A program made the position numbers and the translations under genes. This document shows, piece after piece, positions 39,901-53,727 of a stretch of DNA of 64,000 nucleotides. The DNA is from Adiantum capillus-veneris (lineage: Eukaryota > Streptophyta > Polypodiopsida > Polypodiales > Pteridaceae): contig CM043942.1 of assembly GCA_014529385.2 (NCBI GenBank), positions 107,523,141-107,587,140 of the forward strand. The letters are read 5' to 3'. Position 1 is the first letter of the stretch. Each line of letters begins with the position of its first letter. The notes below the pieces were generated by a model. The model did no database searches and had not been told where the DNA came from. It saw nothing but the letters and a program-made list of their open reading frames with translations.

Positions 39901-42900
39901 AAAGAATAACCTTTAAGATGTAGCCTTATAGGTTGGACAAGTGGTGGACCTTAACACCCACAATATTCTTAATAAAAGTGGTGAATCTTGAGACCAAACC
40001 ACTCAGGCTACTAGCAATAATAGCTTGGACAAGTGGTGGACCTTGAATGTAAACCCCTCATCTACGACATATCGTGGTTTAATGTTTTTCGATGGAGCCT
40101 AGCATCTTGGAGACATGGTGCACCTTGCTTCTCCTCATGTTTCAATGGAGCCTACCTTGGACAAATGGTGGAGCATCCTTCTCTCCATGTTTCAATGGAC
40201 CCTAGCTTAGACAAGGGGTGGACCTTTGCTTCTCTCTATGTTTCAATAGAGTTAGCTTGGACAAGTGGTGGACCTTGGAACCAAACCCCCATGTAAAACC
40301 TATCATGGTCACTCCAAGTAGTAAGAAAGAATAACCTTTAAGATGTAGCCTTATAGGTTGGACAAGTGGTGGACCTTAACACCCACATATTCTTAATAAA
40401 AGTGGTGAATCTTGAGACCAAACCACTCAGGCTACTAGCAATAATAGCTTGGACAAGTGGTGGACCTTGAATGTAAACCCCTCATCTACGAAATATCGTG
40501 GGTTTAATGTATTTCGATGGAGCCTAGCATCTTGGAGACATGGTGCAGCTTGCTTCTCGTCATGTTTCAATGGAGCCTATCTTGGACAAATGGTGGAGCA
40601 TCCTTCTCTCCATGTTTCAATGGACCCTAGCTTGGACAAGTGGTGGACCTTTGTTTCTCTCTATGTTTCAATAGAGTTAGCTTGGACAAGTGGTGGACCT
40701 TGGAACCAAACCCCCATGTAAAACCTATCATGGTCACTCCAAGTGGTAATAAAGAATAACCTTTAAGATGTAGCCTTATAGGTTGGACAAGTGGTGGACC
40801 TTAACACGCGCATATTCTTAATATAATGACATAGAGTGGAAAAGTGGTGAATCTTGAGACCAAACCACTCAGGCTACTAGCAATAATAGCTTGGACAAGT
40901 GGTGGACCTTGAATGTAAACCCCTCATCTACGACATATCGTGGGTTTAATGTTTTTCGATGGAGCCTAGCATCTTGGAGACATGGTGCACCTTGCTTCTC
41001 CTCATGTTTCAATGGAGCCTACCTTGGACAAATGGTGGAGCATCCTTCTCTCCATGTTTCAATGGACCCTAGCTTAGACAAGGGGTGGACCTTTGCTTCT
41101 CTCTATGTTTCAATAGAGTTAGCTTGGACAAGTGGTGGACCTTGGAACCAAACCCCCATGTAAAACCTATCATGGTCACTCCAAGTAGTAAGAAAGAATA
41201 ACCTTTAAGATGTAGCCTTATAGGTTGGACAAGTGGTGGACCTTAACACCCACATATTCTTAATAAAAGTGGTGAATATTGAGACCAAACCACTCAGGCT
41301 ACTAGCAATAATAGCTTGGACAAGTGGTGGACCTTGAATGTAAACCCCGCATCTACGAAATATCGTGGGTTTAATGTATTTCGATGGACCCTAGCATCTT
41401 GGAGACATGGTGCAGCTTGCTTCTCGTCATGTTTCATTGGATCCTATCTTGGACAAATGGTGGAGCATCCTTCTCTCCATGTTTCAATGGGCCCTAGCTT
41501 GGACAAAATGTGGACCTTTGTTTCTCTCTATGTTTCAATAGAGTAAGCTTGGACAAGTGGTGGACCTTGGAGCCAAACCCCCATGTAAAACCTATCATGG
41601 TCACTCCAAGTGGTAATAAAGAATAACCTTTAAGATGTAGCCTTATAGTTTGGACAAGTGGTGGACCTTAACACGCGCATATTCTTAATAAAAGTGGTGA
41701 ATCTTGAGACCAAACCACTCAGGCTACTAGCAATAATAGCTTGGACAAGTGTTGGACCTTGAATGTAAACCCCTCTTCTACGACATATCGTGGGTTTAAT
41801 GTTTTTCGATGGAGCCTAGCATCTTGGAGACATGGTGCACCTTGCTTCTCCTCATGTTTCAATGGAGCCTACCTTGGACAAATGGTGGAGCATCCTTCTC
41901 TCCATGTTTCAATGGACCCTAGCTTGGACAAGGGTGGACCTTTGCTTCTCTCTATGTTTCAATAGAGTTAGCTTGGACAAGTGGTGGACCTTGGAACCAA
42001 ACCCCCATGTAAAACCTATCATGGTCACTCCAAGTAGTAAGAAAGAATAACCTTTAAGATGTAGCCTTATAGGTTGGACAAGTGGTGGACCTTAACACCA
42101 CATATTCTTAATAAAAGTGGTGAATCTTGAGACCAAACCACTCAGGCTACTAGCAATAATAGCTTGGACAAGTGGTGGACCTTGAATGTAAACCCCTCAT
42201 CTACGAAATATCGTGGGTTTAATGTATTTCGATGGAGCCTAGCATCTTGGAGACATGGTGCAGCTTGCTTCTCCTCATGTTTCAATGGAGCCTATCTTGG
42301 ACAAATGGTGGAGCATCCTTCTCTCCATGTTTCAATGGACCCTAGCTTGGACAAGGGTGGACCTTTGCTTCTCTCTATGTTTCAATAGAGTTAGCTTGGA
42401 CAAGTGGTGGACCTTGGAACCAAACCCCCATGTAAAACCTATCATGGTCACTCCAAGTGGTAAGAAAGAATAACCTTTAAGATGTAGCCTTATAGGTTGG
42501 ACAAGTGGTGGACCTTAACACCCACATTATTCATAATAAAAGTGGTGAATCTTGAGACCAAACCACTCAGGCTACTAGCAATAATAGCTTGGACAAGTGG
42601 TGGACCTTGAATGTAAACCCTCATCTACGAATATCGTGGGTTTAATGTATTTCGATGGAGCCTAGCATCTTGGAGACATGGTGCAGCTTGCTTCTCGTCA
42701 TGTTTCAATGGAGCCTATCTTGGACAAATGGTGGAGCATCCTTCTCTCCATGTTTCAATGGACCCTAGCTTGGACAAGTGGTGGACCTTTGTTCTCTCTA
42801 TGTTTCAATAGAGTTAGCTTGGACAAGTGGTGGACCTTGGAACCAAACCCCAAACCCAAAACCTATCATGGTCACTCCAAGTGGTAAGAAAGAATAACCT

Positions 42901-45900
42901 TTAAGATGTAGCCTTATAGGTTGGACAAGTGGTGGACCTTAACACGGCATATTCTAATATAATGACATAGAGTGAAAAGTGGTGAATCTTGAGACCAAAC
43001 CACTCAGGCTACTAGCAATAATAGCTTGGACAAGTGGTGGACCTTGAATGTAAACCCCTCATCTACGACATATCGTGGGTTTAATGTTTTTCGATGGAGC
43101 CTAGCATCTTGGAGACATGGTGCACCTTGCTCTTCTCATGTTTCAATGGAGCCTACCTTGGACAAATGGTGGAGCATCCTTCTCTCCATGTTTCAATGGA
43201 CCCTAGCTTAGACAAGGGGTGGACCTTTGCTTCTCTCTATGTTTCAATAGAGTTAGCTTGGACAAGTGGTGGACCTTGGAACCAAACCCCCATGTAAAAC
43301 CTATCATGGTCACTCCAAGTAGTAAGAAAGAATAACCTTTAAGATGTAGCCTTATAGGTTGGACAAGTGGTGGACCTTAACACCCACATATTCTTAATAA
43401 AAGTGGTGAATCTTGAGACCAAACCACTCAGGCTACTAGCAATAATAGCTTGGACAAGTGGTGGACCTTGAATGTAAACCCCTCATCTACGACATATCGT
43501 GGGTTTAATGTTTTTCGATGGAGCCTAGCATCTTGGAGACATGGTGCCTTGCTTCTCGTCATGTTTCAATGGAGCCTATCTTGGACAAATGGTGGAGCAT
43601 CCTTCTCTCCATGTTTCAATGGACCCTAGCTTGGACAAGTGGTGGACCTTTGTTTCTCTCTATGTTTCAATAGAGTTAGCTTGGACAAGTGGTGGACCTT
43701 GGAACCAAACCCCCATGTAAAACCTATCATGGTCACTCCAAGTGGTAAGAAAGAATAACCTTTAAGATGTAGCCTTATAGGTTGGACAAGTGGTGGACCT
43801 TAACACGCGCATATTCTTAATATAATGACATAGAGTGAAAAGTGGTGAATCTTGAGACCAAACCACTCAGGCTACTAGCAATAATAGCTTGGACAAGTGT
43901 GGACCTTGAATGTAAACCCTCATCTACGAATATCGTGGGTTTAATGTTTTTCGATGGAGCCTAGCATCTTGGAGACATGGTGCACCTTGCTTCTCCTCAT
44001 GTTTCAATGGAGCCTACCTTGGACAAATGGTGGAGCATCCTTCTCTCCATGTTTCAATGGACCCTAGCTTAGACAAGGGGTGGACCTTTGCTTCTCTCTA
44101 TGTTTCAATAGAGTTAGCTTGGACAAGTGGTGGACCTTGGAACCAAACCCCCATGTAAAACCTATCATGGTCACTCCAAGTAGTAAGAAAGAATAACCTT
44201 TAAGATGTAGCCTTATAGGTTGGACAAGTGGTGGACCTTAACACCCACATATTCTTAATAAAAGTGGTGAATCTTGAGACCAAACCACTCAGGCTACTAG
44301 CAATAATAGCTTGGACAAGTGGTGGACCTTGAATGTAAACCCCTCATCTACGAAATATCGTGGGTTTAATGTATTTCGATGGAGCCTAGCATCTTGGAGA
44401 CATGGTGCAGCTTGCTTCTCGTCATGTTTCAATGGAGCCTATCTTGGAAAAATGGTGGAGCATCCTTCTCTCCATGTTTCAATGGACCCTAGCTTGGACA
44501 AGGGGTGGACCTTTGTATCTCTCTATGTTTCAATAGGGTTAGCTTGGACAAGTGGTGGACCTTGGAACCAAACCCCAATGTAAAACCTATCACGGTCACT
44601 CCAAGTGGTAATAAAGAATAACCTTTAAGATGTAGCCTTATAGGTTGGACAAGTGGTGGACCTTAACACGCGCATATTCTTAATATAATGACATAGAGTG
44701 AAAATGTGGTGAATCTTGAGACAAAACCACTCAGGCTACTACCAATAATAACTTGGACAAGTGTTGGACCTTGAATGTAAACCCCTCATCTACGACATAT
44801 CGTGGGTTAAGTCTTTTTCGATGGAGCCTAGCATCTTGGAGACATGGTGCACCTTGCCTATTCTCATGTTTCAATGGAGCCTACCTTGGACAAATGGTGG
44901 AGCATCCTTCTCTCCATGTTTCAATGGACCCTAGCTTAGACAAGGGGTGGACCTTTGCTTCTCTCTATGTTTCAATAGAGTTAGCTTGGACAAGTGGTGG
45001 ACCTTGGAACCAAACCCCATGTAAAACCTATCATGGTCACTCCAAGTAGTAAGAAAGAATAACCTTTAAGATGTAGCCTTATAGGTTGGACAAGTGGTGG
45101 ACCTTAACACCCACATATTCTTAATAAAAGTGGTGAATCTTGAGACCAAACCACTCAGGCTACTAGCAATAATAGCTTGGACAAGTGGTGGACCTTGAAT
45201 GTAAACCCCTCATCTACGAATATCGTGGGTTTAATGTATTTCGATGGACCCTAGCATCTTGGAGACATGGTGCAGCTTGCTTCTCGTCATGTTTCAATGG
45301 ATCCTATCTTGGACAAATGGTGGAGCATCCTTCTCTCCATGTTTCAATGGACCCTAGCTTGGACAAGTGGTGGACCTTTGTTTCTCTCTATGTTTCAATA
45401 GAGTTAGCTTGGACAAGTGGTGGACCTTGGAACCAAACCCCCATGTAAAACCTATCATGGTCACTCCAAGTAGTAAGAAAGAATAACCTTTAAGATGTAG
45501 CCTTATAGGTTGGACAAGTGGTGGACCTTAACACCCACATATTCTTAATAAAAGTGGTGAATCTTGAGACCAAACCACTCAGGCTACTAGCAATAATAGC
45601 TTGGACAAGTGGTGGACCTTGAATGTAAACCCCTCATCTACGACATATCGTGGGTTTAATGTTTTTCGATGGAGCCTAGCATCTTGGAGACATGGTGCAC
45701 CTTGCTTCTCCTCATGCTTCAATGGAGCCTACCTTGGACAAACGGTGGAGCATCCTTCTCTCCATGTTTCAATGGACCCTAGCTTAGACAAGGGGTGGAC
45801 CTTTGCTTCTCTCTATGTTTCAATAGAGTTAGCTTGGACAAGTGGTGGACCTTGGAACCAAACCCCCATGTAAAACCTATCATGGTCACTCCAAGTAGTA

Positions 45901-47313
45901 AGAAAGAATAACCTTTAAGATGTAGCCTTATAGGTTGGACAAGTGGTGGACCTTAACACCCACATATTCTTAATAAAAGTGGTGAATCTTGAGACCAAAC
46001 CACTCAGGCTACTAGCAATAATAGCTTGGACAAGTGGTGGACCTTGAATGTAAACCCCTCATCTACGAAATATCGTGGGTTTAATGTATTTCGATGGAGC
46101 CTAGCATCTTGGAGACATGGTGCAGCTTGCTTCTCGTCATGTTTCAATGGAGCCTATCTTGGACAAATGGTGGAGCATCCTTCTCTCCATGTTTCAATGG
46201 ACCCTAGCTTGGACAAGTGGTGGACCTTTGCTTCTCTCTATGTTTCAATAGAGTTAGCTTGGACAAGTGGTGGACCTTGGAACCAAACCCCCATGTAAAA
46301 CCTATCATGGTCACTCCAAGTGGTAATAAAGAATAACCTTTAAGATGTAGCCTTATAGGTTGGACAAGTGGTGGACCTTAACACGCGCATATTCTTAATA
46401 TAATGACATAGAGTAAAAGTGGTGAATCTTGAGACCAAACCACTCAGGCTACTAGCAATAATAGCTTGGACAAGTGGTGGACCTTGAATGTAAACCCTCA
46501 TCTACGACATATCGTGGGTTTAATGTTTTTCGATGGAGCCTAGCATCTTGGAGACATGGTGCACCTTGCTTCTCCTCATGTTTCAATGGAGCCTACCTTG
46601 GACAAATGGTGGAGCATCCTTCTCTCCATGTTTCAATGGACCCTAGCTTAGACAAGGGGTGGACCTTTGCTTCTCTCTATGTTTCAATAGAGTTAGCTTG
46701 GACAAGTGGTGGACCTTGGAACCAAACCCCCATGTAAAACCTATCATGGTCACTCCAAGTAGTAAGAAAGAATAACCTTTAAGATGTAGCCTTATAGGTT
46801 GGACAAGTGGTGGACCTTAACACCCACATATTCTTAATAAAAGTGGTGAATCTTGAGACCAAACCACTCAGGCTACTAGCAATAATAGCTTGGACAAGTG
46901 GTGGACCTTGAATGTAAACCCCTCATCTACGAAATATCGTGGGTTTAATGTATTTCGATGGAGCCTAGCATCTTGGAGACATGGTGCAGCTTGCTTCTCG
47001 TCATGTTTCAATGGAGCCTATCTTGGACAAATGGTGGAGCATCCTTCTCTCCATGTTTCAATGGACCCTAGCTTGGACAAGTGGTGGACCTTTGTTTCTC
47101 TCTATGTTTCAATAGAGTTAGCTTGGACAAGTGGTGGACCTTGGAACCAAACCCCATGTAAAACCTATCATGGTCACTCCAAGTGGTAATAAAGAATAAC
47201 CTTTAAGATGTAGCCTTATAGGTTGGACAAGTGGTGGACCTTAACACGCGCATATTCTTAATAAAAGTGGTGAATCTTGAGACCAAACCACTCAGGCTAC
47301 TAGCAATAATAGC

Positions 47314-47705
47314 TTGGACAAGTGGTGGACCTTGAATGTACACCCCTCATCTACGACATATCGTGGGTTTAATGTTTTTCGATGGAGCCTAGCATCTTGG
47401 AGACATGGTGCACCTTGCTTCTCCTCATGTTTCAATGGAGCCTACCTTGGACAAATGGTGGAGCATCCTTCTCTCCATGTTTCAATGGACCCTAGCTTAG
47501 ACAAGGGGTGGACCTTGGAAGCAAACCCCCATGTAAAACCTATCATGGTCACTCCAAGTGGTAATAAAGAATAACCTTTAAGATGTAACCTTATAGGTTG
47601 GACAAGTGGTGGACCTTAACACGCGCATATTCTTAATATAATGACATAGAGTGGAAAAGTGGTGAATCTTGAGACCAAACCACTCAGGCTACTAGCAATA
47701 ATAGC
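47314..47705 (+). repeat. Shortened monomer (392 bp)
   Basis: The fourth core is fused to the fifth tail (AGGGGTGGACCTTGGAAGC near 47503), removing one ~49-bp subunit in register. Confidence 0.85.
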
Positions 47706-48997
47706 TTGGACAAGTGGTGGACCTTGAATGTACACCCCTCATCTACGACATATCGTGGGTTTAATGTTTTGCGATGGAGCCTAGCATCTTGGTGACATGG
47801 TGCACCTTGCTTCTCCTCATGTTTCAATGGAGCCTACCTTGGACAAATGGTGGAGCATCCTTCTCTCCATGTTTCAATGGACCCTAGCTTAGACAAGTGG
47901 TGGACCTTTGCTTCTCTCTATGTTTCAATAGAGTTAGCTTGGACAAGTGGTGGACCTTGGAACCAAACCCCCATGTAAAACCTATCATGGTCACTCCAAG
48001 TAGTAATAAAGAATAACCTTTAAGATGTAGCCTTATAGGTTGGACAAGTGGTGGACCTTAACACCCACATATTCTTAATAAAAAAGTGGTGAATCTTGAG
48101 ACCAAACCACTCAGGCTACTAGCAATAATAGCTTGGACAAGTGGTGGACCTTGAATGTAAACCCCTCATCTACGAAATATCGTGGGTTTAATGTATTTCG
48201 ATGGAGCCTAGCATCTTGGAGACATGGTGCAGCTTGCTTCTCGTCATGTTTCAATGGAGCCTATCTTGGACAAATGGTGGAGCATCCTTCTCTCCATGTT
48301 TCAATGGACCCTAGCTTGGACAAGTGGTGGACCTTTGTTTCTCTCTATGTTTCAATAGAGTTAGCTTGGACAAGTGGTGGACCTTGGAACCAAACCCCCA
48401 TGTAAAACCTATCATGGTCACTCCAAGTGGTAATAAAGAATAACCTTTAAGATGTAGCCTTATAGGTTGGACAAGTGGTGGACCTTAACACGCGCATATT
48501 CTTAATATAATGACATAGAGTGGAAAAGTGGTGAATCTTGAGACCAAACCACTCAGGCTACTAGCAATAATAGCTTGGACAAGTGTTGGACCTTGAATGT
48601 AAACCCTCATCTACGACATATCGTGGGTTTAATGTTTTTCGATGGAGCCTAGCATCTTGGAGACATGGTGCACCTTGATTCTCCTCATGTTTCAATGGAG
48701 CCTACCTTGGACAAATGGTGGAGCATCCTTCTCTCCATGTTTCAATGGACCCTAGCTTAGACAAGGGGTGGACCTTTGCTTTCTCTATGTTTCAATAGAG
48801 TTAGCTTGGACAAGTGGTGGACCTTGGAACCAAACCCCCATGTAAAACCTATCATGGTCACTCCAAGTAGTAAGAAAGAATAACCTTTAAGATGTAGCCT
48901 TATAGGTTGGACAAGTGGTGGACCTTAACACCCACATATTCTTAATAAAAGTGGTGAATCTTGAGACCAAACCACTCACGCTACTAGCAATAATAGC

Positions 48998-49390
48998 TTG
49001 GACAAGTGGTGGACCTTGAATGTAAACCCCTCATCTACGAAATATCGTGGGTTTAATGTATTTCGATGGACCCTAGCATCTTGGAGACATGGTGCAGCTT
49101 GCTTCTCGTCATGTTTCAATGGAGCCTATCGTGGAGCATCCTTCTCTCCAAATGGGCTTGGAGCAATCCTTTGTTTCTCTCAATGTTTCAATGGAGTTAG
49201 CTTGGACAAGTGGTGGACCTTGGAGCCAACCCCCATGTAAAACCTATCATGGTCACTCCAAGTGGTAATAAATAATAACCTTTAAGATGTAGCCTTATAG
49301 GATGGACAAGTGGTGGACCTTAACACGCGCATATTCTTAATAAAAGTGGTGAATCTTGAGACCAAACCACTCAGGCTACTAGCAATAATA
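48998..49390 (+). repeat. Rearranged monomer (393 bp)
   Basis: Subunits two to four are scrambled and partly lost (CCTATCGTGGAGCATCC, then AAATGGGCTTGGAGCAATCC, 49125-49175). Unlike the clean core-to-core deletions elsewhere, the junctions here are irregular. It marks the left edge of a variant-rich part of the array. Confidence 0.8.
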
Positions 49391-52300
49391 ACTTGGACAA
49401 GTGTTGGACCTTGAATGTAAACCCCTCTTCTACGACATATCATGGGTTTAATGTTTTTCGATGGAGCCTAGCATCTTGGAGACATGGTGCACCTTGATTC
49501 TCCTCATGTTTCAATGGAGCTTACCTTGGACAAATGGTCGAGCATCCTTCTCTCCATGTTTCAATGGACCCTAGCTTAGACAGGGGGTGGACCTTTGCTT
49601 CTCTCTATGTTTCAATAGAGTTAGCTTGGACAAGTGGTGGACCTTGGAACCAAACCCCAATGTAAAACCTATCATGGTCACTCCAAGTGGTAATAAAGAA
49701 AAACCTTTAAGATGTAGCCTTATAGGTTGGACAAGTGGTGGACCTTAACACGCGACTATTCTTAATATAATGACATAGAGTGGAAAAGTGGTGAATCTTG
49801 AGACCAAACCAATCAAGCCACGACCAATAATAGCTTGGACAAGTGTTGGACCTTGAATGTAAACCCCTCTTCTACGACATATCGTGGGTTTAATGTTTTT
49901 CGATGGAGCCTAGCATCTTGGAGACATGGTGCACCTTGATTCTCCTCATGTTTCAATGGAGCTTACCTTGGACAAATGGTGGAGCATCCTTCTCTCCATG
50001 TTTCAATGGACCCTAGCTTAGACAAGGGGTGGACCTTTTCTTCTCTATATGTTTCAATAGAGTTAGCTTGGACAAGTGGTGGACCTTGGAACCAAACCCC
50101 CATGTAAAACCTATAATGGTCACTCCAAGTAGTAAGAAAGAATAACCTTTAAGATGTAGCCTTATAGGTTGGACAAGTGGTGGACCTTAACACCCACCTA
50201 TTCTTAATAAAAGTGGTGAATCTTGAGACCAAACCACTCACGCTACTAGCAATAATAGCTTGGACAAGTGGTGGACCTTGAATGTAAACCCCTCATCTAC
50301 GACATATCGTGGGTTTAATGTTTTTCGATGGAGCCTAGCATCTTGGAGACATGGTGCAGCTTGCTTCTCGTCATGTTTCATTGGAGCTTACCTTGGACAA
50401 ATGGTCGAGCATCCTTCTCTCCATGTTTCAATGGACCCTAGCTTAGACAAGGGGTGGACCTTTGCTTCTCTCTATATTTCAATAGAGTTAGCTTGGACAA
50501 GTGGTGGACCTTGGAACCAAACCCCAATGTAAAACCTATCATGGTCACTCCAAGTGGTAATAAAGAATAACATTTAAGATGTAGCCTTATAGGTTGGACA
50601 AGTGGTGGACCTTAACACACGACTATTCTTAATATAATGACATAGAGTGGAAAAGTGGTGAATCTTGAGACCAAACCAATCAAGCCACGACCAATAATAG
50701 CTTGGACAAGTGTTGGACCTTGAATGTAAACCCCTCTTCTACGACATATCGTGGGTTTAATGTTTTTCGATGGAGCCTAGCATCTTGGAGACATTGCGCA
50801 CCTTGATTCTCCTCATGTTTCAATGGAGCTTACCTTGGACAAATGGTGGAGCATCCTTCTCTCCATGTTTCAATGGACCCTAGCTTAGACAAGGGGTGGA
50901 CCTTTGCTTCTCTCTATGTTTCAATAGAGTTAGCTTGGACAAGTGGTGGACCTTGGAACCAAACCCCAATGTAAAACCTATCATGGTCACTCCAAGTGGT
51001 AATAAAGAAAAACCTTTAAGATGTAGCCTTATAGCTTGGACAAGTGGTGGACCTTAACACGCGACTATTCTTAATATAATGACATAGAGTGGAAAAGTGG
51101 TGAATCTTGAGACCAAACCAATCAAGCCACGACCAATAATAGCTTGGACAAGTGTTGGACCTTGAATGTAAACCCCTCTTCTACGACATATCGTGGGTTT
51201 AATGTTTTTCGATGGAGCCTAGCATCTTGGAGACATGGTGCACCTTGATTCTCCTCATGTTTCAATGGAGCTTACCTTGGACAAATGGTGGAGCATCCTT
51301 CTCTCCATGTTTCAATGGACCCTAGCTTAGACAAGGGGTGGACCTTTTCTTCTCTATATGTTTCAATAGAGTTAGCTTGGACAAGTGGTGGATCTTGGAA
51401 CCAAACCCCCATGTAAAACCTATCATGGTCACTCCAAGTAGTAAGAAAGAATAACCTTTAAGATGTAGCGTTATAGGTTGGACAAGTGGTGGACCTTAAC
51501 ACCCACCTATTCTTAATAAAAGTGGTGAATCTTGAGACCAAACCACTCACGCTACTAGCAATAATAGCTTGGACAAGTGGTGGACCTTGAATGTAAACCC
51601 CTCATCTACGACATATCGTGGGTTTAATGTTTTTCGATGGAGCCTAGCATCTTGGAGACATGGTGCACCTTGATTCTCCTCATGCTTCAATGGAGCCTAC
51701 CTTGGACAAATGGTGGAGCATCCTTCTCTTTATGTTTCAATGGACCCTAGCTTAGACAAGGGGTGGACCTTTGCTTCTCTCTATGTTTCAATAGAGTTAG
51801 CTTGGACAAGTGGTGGACCTTGGAACCAAACCCCCATGTAAAAGCTATCATGGTCACTCCAAGTAGCAAGAAAGAATAACCTTTAAGATGCAGCTTTATG
51901 GGTTGGACAAGTGGTGGACCTTAACACCCCCCTATTCTTAATAAAAGTGGTGAATCTTGAGACCAAACCACTCACGCTACTAGCAATAATAGCTTGGACA
52001 AGAGGTGGACCTTGAATGTAAACCCCTCATCTACGAAATATCGTGGATTTAATGTATTTCAATGGAGCCTAGCATCTTGGAGACATGGTGCAGCTTGCTT
52101 CTCGTCATGTTTCATTGGATCCTATCTTGGACAAATGGTGGAGCATCCTTCTCTCCATGTTTCAATGGACCCTAGCTTGGACAAGTGGTGGACCTTTGTT
52201 TCTCTCTATGTTTCAATAGAGTTAGCTTGGACAAGTGGTGGACCTTGGAACCAAACCCCCATGTAAAACCTATCATGGTCACTCCAAGTGGTAATAAAGA

Positions 52301-53727
52301 ATAACCTTTAAGATGTAGCCTTATAGGTTGGACAAGTGGTGGACCTTAACACGAGAATATTCTTAATAAAAGTGGTGAATCTTGAGACCAAACCACTCAG
52401 GCTACTAGCAATAATAGCTTGGACAAGTGTTGGACCTTGAATGTAAACCCCTCTTCTACGACATATCGTGGGTTTAATGTTTTTCGATGGAGCCTAGCAT
52501 CTTGAAGACATGGTGCACCTTGATTCTCCTCATGTTTCAATGGAGCTTACCTTGGACAAATGGTGGAGCATCCTTCTCTCCATGTTTCAATGGACCCTAG
52601 CTTAGACAAGGGGTGGACCTTTGCTTCTCTATATGTTTCAATAGAGTTAGCTTGGACAAGTGGTGGACCTTGGAACCAAACCCCCATGTAAAACCTATCA
52701 TGGTCACTCCAAGTAGTAAGAAAGAATAACCTTTAAGATGTAGCCTTATAGGTTGGACAAGTGGTGGACCTTAACACCCACCTATTCTTAATAAAACTGG
52801 TGAATCTTGAGACCAAACCACTCACGCTACTAGCAATAATAGCTTGGACAAGTGGTGGACCTTGAATGTAAACCCCTCATCTACGACATATCGTGGGTTT
52901 AATGTTTTTCGATGGAGCCTAGCATCTTGGAGACATGGTGCACCTTGATTCTCCTCATGTTTCAATGGAGCTTACCTTGGACAAATGGTGGAGCATCCTT
53001 CTCTCCATGTTTCAATGGACCCTAGCTTAGACAAGGGGTGGACCTTTGCTTTTCTCTATGTTTCAATAGAGTTAGCTATGACAAGTGGTGGACCTTGGAA
53101 CCAAACCCCAATGTAAAACCTATCATGGTCACTCCAAGTGGTAATAAAGAATAACCTTTAAGATGTAGCCTTATAGGTTGGACAAGTGGTGGACCTTAAC
53201 ACGCGACTATTCTTAATATAATGACATAGAGTGGAAAAGTGGTGAATCTTGAGACCAAACCAATCAGGCTACTACCAATAATAGCTTGGACAAGTGTTGG
53301 ACCTTGAATGTAAACCCCTCATCTACGACATATCGTGGGTTTAATGTTTTTCGATGGAGCCTAGCATCTTGGAGACATGGTGCACCTTGCTTCTACTCAT
53401 GTTTCAATGGACCCTATCTTGGACAAATGGAGGAGCATCCGCCTCTCCATGTTTCAATGGACCCTAGCTTAGACAAGTGGTGGACCTTTGCTTCTCTCTA
53501 TGTTTCAATAGAGTTAACTTGGACAAGTGGTGGACCTTGAAACCAAACCCCCATGTAAAACCTATCATGGTCACTCCAAGGGGTGAGAAAGAATAACCAT
53601 TAAGATATAGTCTTATAGGTTGGACAAGTGCTGGACCTTAACACCCAAATATTCTTAATATAATGACAGAGAGTGGAAAAGTGGTGGATCTTGAGAGAAA
53701 ACCACTCATGCTACTAGCGAAAATAGG
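49391..53727 (+). repeat. Variant subdomain of the main satellite
   Basis: Monomers here share variants rare or absent further left: TTGATTCTCCTCATG instead of TTGCTTCTCC, GGAGCTTACC, CACGCGACTATTC, and CAATCAAGCCACGACC (near 49807, 50676 and 51119). The same set recurs from copy to copy, so this block has been homogenised separately from the rest of the array. Confidence 0.88.

Larger units (their letters stand above)
14309..53727 (+). repeat. Main satellite: ~92 monomers in A/B dimers
   Basis: About 92 monomers, mean ~428 bp, each starting GCTTGGACAAGTGxTGGACC followed by TTGAATGTAAACCCC. Two types alternate. Type A is ~441 bp: GTGGTGG at the start, ACGAAATATCG, GTGCAGC, CTCGTCATG, AGTGGTAATAAAG, and CACGCGCATATTCTTAATAT followed by AATGACATAGAGTGG. 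Type B is ~425 bp: GTGTTGG at the start, ACGACATATCG, GTGCACC, CTCCTCATG, AGTAGTAAGAAAG, and CACCCACATATTCTTAATAA without the AATGACATAGAG segment. Together they form an ~866-bp higher-order repeat. Each monomer holds about seven subunits, each starting with a version of the TTGGACAAGTGGTGGACC core. Sequence identity between same-type monomers is very high. No gene lies inside. Confidence 0.97.

Noticed and set aside
14309-53727. CRISPR-like look (constant core, spacers)
   Set aside because: Spacers are themselves repeated, lengths vary, the host appears to be a eukaryote, and there are no cas genes.
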